In this document: piece by piece, positions 1 through 6,191 of the stretch
Numbering within the stretch: the first letter of the stretch is position 1
Layout: the number at the start of each line of letters is the position of its first letter
Source of the DNA: Clostridia bacterium
GTDB lineage: Bacteria; Bacillota_A; Clostridia; Lachnospirales; Lachnospiraceae
Assembly (NCBI GenBank): GCA_012515365.1
Contig: JAAYYM010000401.1
Coordinates: forward strand, 1-6,252
DNA: 6,252 nt
Direction of reading: 5' to 3'
Translations under genes and position numbers: made by a program
The notes under the pieces: generated by a model
The model's database searches: none
Seen by the model: the letters and a program-made list of their open reading frames with translations, nothing else
What the model was told of the DNA's origin: nothing

Positions 1-83
1 AAGAGAGTATGGATATTAGTGTTCAGCCGGTTACGCTGCAACATCTGTTTGTCGCATTATGCGGGAATGGAGGAACACAATGA
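1..83 (+). CDS. ABC transporter ATP-binding protein, C-terminal end only (partial)
   Basis: An open frame enters from the left edge (full codons from base 3) and stops at TGA 81-83. It encodes 26 residues ending in ...TLQHLFVALCGNGGTQ. A closing segment of the form 'xLQxLFVALCG' is typical of the extreme C-terminus of bacterial ABC ATPases, where '-LF-LTG' sequences are common; that match is by family knowledge, since no Walker motif is inside the window. The TGA overlaps the ATG of the next gene (ATGA at 80-83), the usual sign of translational coupling, and the next two genes are membrane proteins of permease size. The assignment therefore rests mostly on context plus this short tail. The rest of the gene lies upstream of base 1. 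Confidence 0.6.
   Translation, partial: ESMDISVQPVTLQHLFVALCGNGGTQ
69..73 (+). promoter_or_regulatory. Ribosome binding site that fixes the start of the first permease
   Basis: GGAGG lies 6 bases before ATG 80. An in-frame ATG at 59 would add seven residues but has no Shine-Dalgarno sequence before it and would deepen the overlap with the upstream gene, so ATG 80 is preferred. Confidence 0.7.
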
Positions 84-748
84 TAGGATCAAGCGTTAAG
101 TACTGGATACTTAAATACGAGCATGTTTTCCTAAGTTCGATCATGGCGATGCTGATTATCATTATTTTCTTTGGTATCAATATCCAATACGATCAGATCG
201 AAGGAGCCTGTTCTTTGTTTCCATTCACATTCTTTATCATAGCACTATTTGTAGTATTTTGTTCACAGACGAGTCTCATTCAGTTTTTTTTACCGGTTAC
301 AGTTAGCCTCGGATGCACCAGAAAGCATTATTTTATCGGACAGCTGATCGGGCAAATTGTGTATGGGCTGCAGATCATTGTTTTGACGATTCTGCTGTTT
401 TGCCTGATGACGCATCTTAAGCAAGGAGAGTTGGTTAGGATTGCTGGATGTGCTGTATTAGTTTGCCTGGCGGCACTCACATTTTGCACGATATTTAATA
501 CATTATTTTTAGCTTTCAAAAAGTATGGAATGATTTTTCTAGTGATTTCGCTGCTGAGTATTGGAGCAATTTCGAGTATTGTAATGGTTATGGTTTTAGA
601 TGCTCAATCGCAGGCAGGACAGATTGTATGGATTTTACGCATAAGCTCGTATGTACAGATGGGTTGGATTTTAGCCGCCGCAGGTTGTTATGCATTGGCA
701 TCTTATTGTTATTATAGGGTGATAAAATCCTATGTCGTAAGCATTTAA
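80..748 (+). CDS. ABC-2-type transporter permease subunit (first of a pair)
   Basis: This 222-residue, strongly hydrophobic protein has about six predicted membrane helices, near residues 16-34, 45-65, 86-110, 121-145, 150-172 and 193-212. There is no signal peptide and no large soluble domain. Between helices 2 and 3 is the motif S-L-G-C-T-R-K-H-Y-F (about 76-85), which recurs as G-N-T-R-K-A-F-F in the next gene. Its size, topology and position right after an ABC ATPase tail (ATGA overlap) indicate a permease subunit of an ABC exporter, acting in the cytoplasmic membrane. The gene ends 10 bp before the second permease. Substrate cannot be read from the sequence; small two-permease ABC systems of this kind in Firmicutes are often linked to antimicrobial-peptide or envelope-stress responses, but nothing here proves that. 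Start chosen on the GGAGG at 69-73. Confidence 0.7.
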   Translation: MIGSSVKYWILKYEHVFLSSIMAMLIIIIFFGINIQYDQIEGACSLFPFTFFIIALFVVFCSQTSLIQFFLPVTVSLGCTRKHYFIGQLIGQIVYGLQIIVLTILLFCLMTHLKQGELVRIAGCAVLVCLAALTFCTIFNTLFLAFKKYGMIFLVISLLSIGAISSIVMVMVLDAQSQAGQIVWILRISSYVQMGWILAAAGCYALASYCYYRVIKSYVVSI

Positions 749-758
749 GGAGGTTTAT

Positions 759-1478
759 ATGTCAGATTTTAAGAAACATGTTAAGTATTATTATAAAGAC
801 TATCTGATTCGCCTGATTTGTTCGATGGTGTTCTATCTAGTCGGGGTTATGATGGCAGTGTTAATCCTCAGAGCAGGAGATGACGGAGAGAATACGTATG
901 CTGCAATGGGGACAATATTTTATTATTTCTTTAGTTTTGTTTTCACCATTCTTCTTGGAATGGTATCATTTTCTATGAATTTTAGACTCCATATATCCAT
1001 GGGTAATACAAGAAAGGCATTTTTTTCATGGTCATATTTGATCGATTTCTTGTTTAACAGTTTGATGTTTTTCTTTGGATTGCTTCTATACAAAATTGAA
1101 AACAGACTTTACCACACTTTTTTTGGTGATTTACAAAATGAAATAATGCTGCCTTCCTTTATTAGCAGTCATCTTGTCTTGATACTCCTGTTAGCAGCCG
1201 TTGCAGCAACTTCTGTTTACTTCTTTTTGGGAAGTACCATTTATCGCTTTGGTAAAAGATGTTATGCGATCATATGGATTGTATGGATGTTTTCATTCCT
1301 TGTACTGCCTAATGTAAATGCAGCCTCTGAAACGATTATAGGAAGTTTCATATACCGCATTTATCATACTGTTGCACCCGCTGGTATTAATCCATCTATT
1401 CTTCTGTCATTTGCACTCATTCTGTCAGTAGTGATGTCGTTGATATCCTACAAATTGATCAGGAAACAGGCATTGTAA
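759..1478 (+). CDS. ABC-2-type transporter permease subunit (second of a pair)
   Basis: This protein has 239 residues and about six predicted membrane helices, near 17-37, 50-72, 95-112, 137-158, 166-184 and 213-233. It has a lysine-rich cytoplasmic N-terminus (SDFKKHVKYYYKDY) and a basic C-terminal end. The segment I-S-M-G-N-T-R-K-A-F-F (about 79-89), between helices 2 and 3, matches the same place in the preceding protein, so the two are probably distant paralogues that form a heterodimeric membrane domain with the upstream ATPase. The start is secure: TAAGGAGG at 746-753 overlaps the previous stop and lies 5 bases before the ATG. It is the last gene of the ABC module; no hairpin-plus-T-run terminator is seen after it, so readthrough into the MoxR operon is possible. 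Substrate unknown. Confidence 0.7.
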   Translation: MSDFKKHVKYYYKDYLIRLICSMVFYLVGVMMAVLILRAGDDGENTYAAMGTIFYYFFSFVFTILLGMVSFSMNFRLHISMGNTRKAFFSWSYLIDFLFNSLMFFFGLLLYKIENRLYHTFFGDLQNEIMLPSFISSHLVLILLLAAVAATSVYFFLGSTIYRFGKRCYAIIWIVWMFSFLVLPNVNAASETIIGSFIYRIYHTVAPAGINPSILLSFALILSVVMSLISYKLIRKQAL

Positions 1479-1496
1479 ATTGTAATATTTGATAAT

Positions 1497-1525
1497 TTGA
1501 AACAGCGGATTGTCTTTATTATAGT
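1497..1525 (+). promoter_or_regulatory. Candidate sigma-A promoter P1 of the MoxR operon
   Basis: TTGAAA (1497-1502) and TATAGT (1520-1525) each match the consensus at five of six positions and are separated by exactly 17 bp. A transcript would begin near 1532, leaving a leader of about 55 nt before the MoxR-type gene. It sits in the only sizeable intergenic gap upstream of that operon. No -10 extension (TG) is present. Confidence 0.6.
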
Positions 1526-1538
1526 AAAATGTTACAAT
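1510..1538 (+). promoter_or_regulatory. Candidate sigma-A promoter P2 with extended -10, overlapping P1
   Basis: TTGTCT (1510-1515), a 17-bp spacer, then TACAAT (1533-1538), which is preceded by TGT to give an extended -10 (TGTTACAAT). The weak -35 (four of six) could be offset by the extended -10. It is offset 13 bp from P1, so polymerase could not occupy both at once. Start would be near 1545. Confidence 0.45.
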
Positions 1539-1586
1539 ATTTGTAGTTGTATCAACCTTTGAAGATGAGGGAGAGGAAACGGTGGC

Positions 1587-2522
1587 ATGACAAAAGAGCA
1601 GGAACTTTTGAAACAGATGAAAAAGAGCATTAATCATGTATTTGTCGGGAAAGAAGATATTGTAAATCGGGTTATTATATGTTTGATCGCGGGAGGTCAT
1701 GTCTTACTTGAGGATGTACCGGGAGTCGGAAAAACGACACTTGCAGCTACATTGACCAAAAGTATGGAGTGTACCTTTGGAAGAATCCAGTTTACACCGG
1801 ACACTCTGCCGGGTGATGTGGTAGGAATGTCTGTTTATAATATGAAAACAGGAGAATTCGAGCATAGAGATGGTGTGATTATGCACAACATTTTACTAGG
1901 AGATGAGATCAACAGAACATCTCCGAAAACACAATCCAGTTTGTTAGAGGCTATGGCTGAAGGACAGGTAAGTGTGGATGGTGTGACTTATCCGTTGCCG
2001 GATCCTTTTATGGTGATCGCGACTCAGAATCCGGTTGAGTTTTTAGGAACCTATCCGTTGCCGGAAGCACAGATGGATCGTTTTATGATGCGCCTTTCTA
2101 TTGGCTATCCGGACAAGGAACAGGAAATCAGAATGGCGTCACAGTTTTTGCAGGGAAAAACACCGGATACTGTTACCGGCGTATGTAGTGCAAAAGACAT
2201 TGTAGAAGCCAGAAGCCAGGTAGGTAGAATCAGCATTACAGATGAAATGCTTCAATATATGCAGACTATCATTGAGGCAACAAGAAGTGAAGAGCGTTTT
2301 AAATTAGGTGCCAGTCCACGTGCGTATCTTTCTTTGATTCGTGCTTCACAAGCTGCAGCATATCTGGAAGAACGAGACTATGTGAAACCGGATGATGTAA
2401 AATATGTGGCAGATTCAGTACTTGCACACAGACTGTCTTTGTCGCCAGAAGCGCAGATCCGCAAAGAGAATGTCTCGAGTATCTTAAAGAGTCTGATTTT
2501 GAAGGTCAAGGTGCCGGTTTAG
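1587..2522 (+). CDS. MoxR-family AAA+ ATPase
   Basis: This 311-residue cytosolic protein has the normal MoxR length (about 310-330). Motifs in order: Walker A E-D-V-P-G-V-G-K-T at 42-50; the family-typical F-T-P-D-T-L-P-G-D segment at 69-77; Walker B I-L-L-G-D-E-I-N-R at 102-110 (Gly where Ala is usual, both acidic residues kept); S-L-L-E-A-M at 118-123; sensor 1 A-T-Q-N-P at 145-149; the arginine-finger region E-A-Q-M-D-R-F at 160-166; sensor 2 G-A-S-P-R-A at 241-246; and a C-terminal lid with V-L-A-H-R-L at 278-283. All parts needed for ATP hydrolysis are therefore present. MoxR proteins act as chaperone-like remodellers, usually with a vWA or DUF58 partner encoded nearby, as here (the DUF58 start codon is 9 bp beyond this stop). 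The start is ATG 1587 with a purine-rich GGGAGAGG (1569-1576) about 10 bases before it; no alternative in-frame start lies just upstream. The client is unknown. Confidence 0.93.
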   Translation: MTKEQELLKQMKKSINHVFVGKEDIVNRVIICLIAGGHVLLEDVPGVGKTTLAATLTKSMECTFGRIQFTPDTLPGDVVGMSVYNMKTGEFEHRDGVIMHNILLGDEINRTSPKTQSSLLEAMAEGQVSVDGVTYPLPDPFMVIATQNPVEFLGTYPLPEAQMDRFMMRLSIGYPDKEQEIRMASQFLQGKTPDTVTGVCSAKDIVEARSQVGRISITDEMLQYMQTIIEATRSEERFKLGASPRAYLSLIRASQAAAYLEERDYVKPDDVKYVADSVLAHRLSLSPEAQIRKENVSSILKSLILKVKVPV

Positions 2523-2531
2523 GAGGTCAGG

Positions 2532-3698
2532 ATGTGGAAACGGAAATGGATTCTTCTTGGAATCTGGCTGATCTCTCTATGGATCATCAGTAACTATGGA
2601 GGGAGTGCGAGCTATGGATTGTTTTTTGCAATCACTCTGATACCTTTTCTTTCTTTGGTCTATTGTTTATGTGTATTTATACGATTTCGAATTTATCAGA
2701 AGATCGAGAGCAGGGATATCATATGCCGTCAGTCCGTACCTTATTATTTTGTTCTCCAAAACGAAGATAAATATGGATTTGCAAGTGTAAAGGCAAGAAT
2801 GTTCTCAACGCTTTCCTATGTGGAGGACATCCCAGATGATATGGAATATGAGCTTTTGCCGGGAGACCGTTATACTTATGAAACAAAGCTTGTCTGCAGG
2901 TATCGGGGAGAGTATGAGGTAGGAATTAAAGAGGTCGTAGTGACGGACTTTTTTCGTCTGTTTACGTTCAAATATAAAACGACAGAAACAATCAAGGCAC
3001 TTGTTAAACCAAGGATGATACACTTGGATGAGCTTAACAGCATTCAAGATATTGTAGCCTTTGTACAAAAAGAAAATCAATATGCGGACACGGAGCCGGA
3101 TATTGTTGTAAGGGATTATATAGCCGGAGATCCAGTTTCTCAAATTCACTGGAAAGCGACAGCGAAGGAACAGAAGCTAAAGGTTCGGACGCGTACAGGC
3201 GAAGACAAACAGATGATTTGCCTGTTTTTTGAAACGAAACGTTATGGCAAGGATCTTTTAGAATATCTGCCTCCGGAAAATCAAATCTTGGAGACAACGC
3301 TTGCACTTGGCCTGTTTTTAGCAGAGAGAGCAATCAGCTATACACTTTTATCACAGAAAACATCGGCGGTTTCGCAGACTGTTGGAAGTCTTCGTGATTA
3401 TGAAGCATTATATAAGTCTGTTTCACAAACGCAATTCCTACAGGAGAATGACATTCAAAATGAATTGCAGAGTATCTTACACCAGAGCATGACACATCAT
3501 TGTAAGATACTATTTGGTGTACTTTCAAATTTGACAACGCAGATTTTAGTACAGTTTGACGCCTGCCTGGCTCAGGGAACAGTAGTGGTGCTTTACGTTG
3601 TCACGGATGAAAATATAGATGAACTGAAAAAACAGGGAAATGAACGTTTACGCATTATTACGGTACCTGTCAATGCGGAGCTTAGGGATATTTTATGA
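2532..3698 (+). CDS. DUF58-domain membrane-anchored protein
   Basis: A protein of 388 residues with two N-terminal membrane helices (about 5-20 and 28-50) and a soluble remainder, probably cytosolic beyond the R-F-R-I-Y-Q-K stop-transfer segment. A beta-rich region contains C-R-Y-R-G-E-Y-E-V-G (122-131) and T-D-F-F-R-L-F (138-144), matching the 'RRGxYxxG...DPFGLF' stretch that precedes DUF58. The DUF58 signature R-D-Y-x-x-G-D-P-x-x-x-I-H-W-K-A-T-A-K is at 194-212. The following vWA-like part begins M-I-C-L-F-F-E-T-K (228-236) where a metal site D-x-S-x-S would sit, so metal binding looks absent. DUF58 proteins are recurrent partners of MoxR ATPases; the biochemical role is not established. 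AGGAGG (2521-2526) overlaps the MoxR stop, 5 bases before this ATG, and the stop overlaps the next start as ATGA, so all three genes look co-translated. Confidence 0.88.
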   Translation: MWKRKWILLGIWLISLWIISNYGGSASYGLFFAITLIPFLSLVYCLCVFIRFRIYQKIESRDIICRQSVPYYFVLQNEDKYGFASVKARMFSTLSYVEDIPDDMEYELLPGDRYTYETKLVCRYRGEYEVGIKEVVVTDFFRLFTFKYKTTETIKALVKPRMIHLDELNSIQDIVAFVQKENQYADTEPDIVVRDYIAGDPVSQIHWKATAKEQKLKVRTRTGEDKQMICLFFETKRYGKDLLEYLPPENQILETTLALGLFLAERAISYTLLSQKTSAVSQTVGSLRDYEALYKSVSQTQFLQENDIQNELQSILHQSMTHHCKILFGVLSNLTTQILVQFDACLAQGTVVVLYVVTDENIDELKKQGNERLRIITVPVNAELRDIL

Positions 3699-5998
3699 AC
3701 GAGAGTAGATGGAAGCGTATAAAATGGAATGATTTGTTATATCGGTTATTGAATACCTGGCTACTTCTGTGTATGCTTCTTTTTGGTGTGGGAAATTATT
3801 GTGCAATCAGGCATGCAGGAATTGAACATGTACTGATCGGTACACTTATACTGATCGGCTTGACGGTATTTCTTTATACAGGTTTCAGAGGCAGGCTGCT
3901 ATGCATCATTGGAGCGATCGCAGTATGTGCAGCTTTGATTGCCTTTGTGACACCACAGAACATGGTGGTATTCTTTAGGCATTATTTGGACTGGCTGCTA
4001 AGTGGCACAGTCTGGCTTGAGGAAGAAGTACTTTTATATGAGCTGGTTCAGACGATTTTATTTGCATTGCTTATGTTTATTCTACAGACTATAATGGAAC
4101 ATCTGGTCTGGATCAGGTATGCCCTTGCCATTTCTTCTTTGCTGTTCATTCTGTTTGGGATCTTTTTAAGGCTTCCGATTTCTCATATGGGTGTTACATT
4201 TTTGCTTTGGTATATTTGTCTTACTTATATTGAGTGTACTAAACTTCATTGGAAAAAGGAGAGAAGCAGAGAGCTGAAACCTTACATGCTCTGGATCATG
4301 CCGTTCTGTATCCTGTATTTACTTGTTCTTAGCTTTCTGCCTGATTATCAGAAGCCATACGACTGGAAATTTGTTAAGAATATTTACGCCAGTGTGAAAG
4401 AATCGGTCACTACTATGGTAGAGCATATTACAAATGGAGATCAGGAGGATTTTGATATTGGATTTGCCGGTTTTTCTGAACAGGCTGATTTAAAGGGGAA
4501 CCTATTGGAAAATCCGCAAGAGGTTATGACTGTTAAGGGTGTAACTTCGCTCAAGACAAATGTTTATCTGACAGGTAAAATGTTTGACACTTTTGACGGA
4601 ACACAGTGGCATGCGACTAAAAAACAGTATGAGAATGAAAGACTTTTGGATACAATGGAGACCTTATATGCGTTGAGACTGTACGAGGGAAATGCAAATG
4701 ATTTTATGGCGGAAACAAAGCTTGATATTAAGTATCGTTTCTTTCAATCCTCTTTTTTGTTTGCGCCGGTCAAGACAAAATCGATTAACAGCTCAGAGAA
4801 TTTCGTGCAGAGTACAGACATTTTATTTGATAAAAAGCAAGGTTATGGGACGAAGTATACAGTTTCTTTTTTTCAGCTCAATCTGGATCAGCCTGCACTT
4901 TATGAATACATGGAGTCAGAGCACATCGAAGATGAAAGATTTTGGAACAATATGATCAACGGATATTATCAAAACAGTCCGAACAGACCCCAATGGGGCG
5001 ATTTAAAGGCTTACAGAGAGAATATTTATGATGTTTATTGTAAGGAGGTCAAGCTGTCTGATGAAGTCAGAATGATACTTGATAAAGCTATAGAGGATGA
5101 GGATACAAAGCTAGGTAAGTTAAAGGCAATCGAGAGAATGCTTACTTCGTATTCCTACACAACGACTCCGGGATCTATTCCGACATCTGTTAGAAATGAA
5201 TCGGATTTTATGGATTATTTTATGAGTAAAAAAGAAGGTTACTGTTCTTTCTTTGCAACGGCTTTCATATTAATGGCAAGAGCCGAAGGGATACCGGCCA
5301 GATATGTAGAAGGTTTTAGTGTAGCAACTCATGGAGCAAAGGAGATACCAGTGTATGCAAAGAGTGCGCATGCATGGCCAGAAGTCTATATAGATGGCTT
5401 TGGATGGATTCCGTTTGAACCTACACCCGGATATGGAGAAATGCGTTATACGCCATGGAATATCGATGGTATTCCGTATAAAGATACAGCTGGCGGTTCT
5501 TATAATGCAGGAAGCCGAAATGGGAGCGGAACAGCAGATCAGGAAGAAGAACTAGAGGAAGAAATCGAAAAGCGTAAAGAGCAAGAACAGATTCGTACCT
5601 ATCGCCTTGGTAAAATAATTAGAACGACCCTTCTTACAGTTATCATATTTCTGATCATTCTCTTTCTACTGGAACGCATGATTCGCAAGCTACGCTATAA
5701 CAAGATGTCCCTGGATGAGCAGTTTATGGCAGAAGTAAAAAAGAATTTATGGTTATTGTCTCGCCTACATATAGAACGAAGCACAGCAGAAACGCTTCAT
5801 GAACTAAAACTACATTGTGAACATCAGATCCCAGAAGTAAAAATGACCTTCATTGATCACCTCGAAGATTATATTTATGGTAATCAGCAGATCACCTCAT
5901 CTATCATTGAACAAACAATTAAAGAACAAAAGCAGATACTCGATTGGATCAAAGAAGAACGAAAGTGGACCTACTACTGGATTCGCATAATCATGTAA
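3695..5998 (+). CDS. TgpA-type membrane transglutaminase-like protein
   Basis: This 767-residue protein has seven predicted N-terminal helices (about 18-36, 43-61, 67-86, 114-132, 137-160, 165-181, 197-216), with basic loops (F-R-G-R 63-66, K-K-E-R 187-190) placing the N-terminus inside. A large extracytoplasmic domain (217-638) follows, then an eighth helix (641-660) and a basic cytoplasmic tail (661-767) that resembles DUF4129 (T-A-E-T-L-H-E-L near 697-704, Y-I-Y-G at 726-729). The transglutaminase core holds the catalytic Cys in E-G-Y-C-S-F-F-A-T-A (C517), A-R-A-E-G-I-P-A-R-Y (528-537), His in S-A-H-A-W-P-E-V-Y (H559), and W-I-P-F-E-P-T-P-G-Y (571-580), where Glu575 takes the place of the usual third-position Asp. 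An acidic stretch (617-624) joins core to helix 8. The family may act as a protease, amidase or crosslinker; substrate unknown. The start overlaps the DUF58 stop (ATGA), with AGGGA at 3684-3688. It is the last gene before the terminator at 6092-6127. Confidence 0.9.
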   Translation: MNESRWKRIKWNDLLYRLLNTWLLLCMLLFGVGNYCAIRHAGIEHVLIGTLILIGLTVFLYTGFRGRLLCIIGAIAVCAALIAFVTPQNMVVFFRHYLDWLLSGTVWLEEEVLLYELVQTILFALLMFILQTIMEHLVWIRYALAISSLLFILFGIFLRLPISHMGVTFLLWYICLTYIECTKLHWKKERSRELKPYMLWIMPFCILYLLVLSFLPDYQKPYDWKFVKNIYASVKESVTTMVEHITNGDQEDFDIGFAGFSEQADLKGNLLENPQEVMTVKGVTSLKTNVYLTGKMFDTFDGTQWHATKKQYENERLLDTMETLYALRLYEGNANDFMAETKLDIKYRFFQSSFLFAPVKTKSINSSENFVQSTDILFDKKQGYGTKYTVSFFQLNLDQPALYEYMESEHIEDERFWNNMINGYYQNSPNRPQWGDLKAYRENIYDVYCKEVKLSDEVRMILDKAIEDEDTKLGKLKAIERMLTSYSYTTTPGSIPTSVRNESDFMDYFMSKKEGYCSFFATAFILMARAEGIPARYVEGFSVATHGAKEIPVYAKSAHAWPEVYIDGFGWIPFEPTPGYGEMRYTPWNIDGIPYKDTAGGSYNAGSRNGSGTADQEEELEEEIEKRKEQEQIRTYRLGKIIRTTLLTVIIFLIILFLLERMIRKLRYNKMSLDEQFMAEVKKNLWLLSRLHIERSTAETLHELKLHCEHQIPEVKMTFIDHLEDYIYGNQQITSSIIEQTIKEQKQILDWIKEERKWTYYWIRIIM

Positions 5999-6033
5999 CC
6001 TATCCACAAGCAAACCCATCGACGATGTATCAG

Positions 6034-6186
6034 GAAGATGCAGGGCATGATAGAGATGGATTTCGGTGAGCCCAAGGAGTCTGTAAACTCAATAAAAAAG
6101 CATGTGCCACTGCACATGCTTTTTTATATCCCTGAGGTTGAAGAGAACGACGCCAGAACCCCATCTCTATCATGCCCTACATCTTC
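6034..6186. repeat. Long imperfect palindrome with 26-bp outer arms (MITE-like or repetitive intergenic element)
   Basis: Bases 6034-6059 and 6161-6186 are reverse complements over 26 positions with a single mismatch (C at 6041 against the partner of 6179). Their midpoint (6110) coincides with the midpoint of the terminator hairpin (6109.5), so the two inverted repeats are concentric. The 32-33 bases between outer and inner arms do not pair well. The arms contain the segment GGGCATGATAGAGATGG and its complement. There is no transposase or obvious target-site duplication, so calling it mobile is inference; it could also be a composite transcription terminator or a repetitive extragenic palindrome. 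Confidence 0.65.
6092..6127. terminator. Bidirectional intrinsic terminator
   Basis: A perfect 16-bp stem (6092-6107 with 6112-6127) closes a four-base loop CACT. The GC-rich-top core GCATGTGC/GCACATGC is flanked by an A6 run on the left and a T6 run on the right, so it can stop transcription from either side. It lies 93 bp after the transglutaminase stop codon and is the only convincing terminator in the window. Symmetric A/T flanks suggest it may also serve a convergent gene beyond the right edge, which is not visible. Confidence 0.88.
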
Positions 6187-6191
6187 AACAC

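Noticed and set aside
1472..1543. Tandem ATTGTAA (1472-1485), an inverted TTACAAT at 1532-1538 and repeated AATATTTG (1484-1491, 1536-1543), as a possible operator
   Set aside because: These are short AT-rich words in an AT-rich gap and one overlaps a stop codon and another a -10 box; not distinguishable from base composition.
1425..3537. Several minus-strand open frames of 60-114 codons opposite the permease, MoxR and DUF58 genes
   Set aside because: Antisense shadows with unprotein-like composition (rich in Cys, His, Tyr and Ser), no ribosome sites, and strong motif-bearing genes on the + strand.
4692..4955. 87-codon + strand open frame inside the transglutaminase gene
   Set aside because: It is a shadow in another frame of a well-supported protein, with no ribosome site or recognisable domain.
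5041..5048. Perfect TAAGGAGG Shine-Dalgarno-like sequence inside the transglutaminase gene
   Set aside because: The ATG 12 bases downstream (5061) opens only a four-codon frame, and the bases encode ordinary residues (K450-E451-V452 region) of a continuous protein. Taken as chance.
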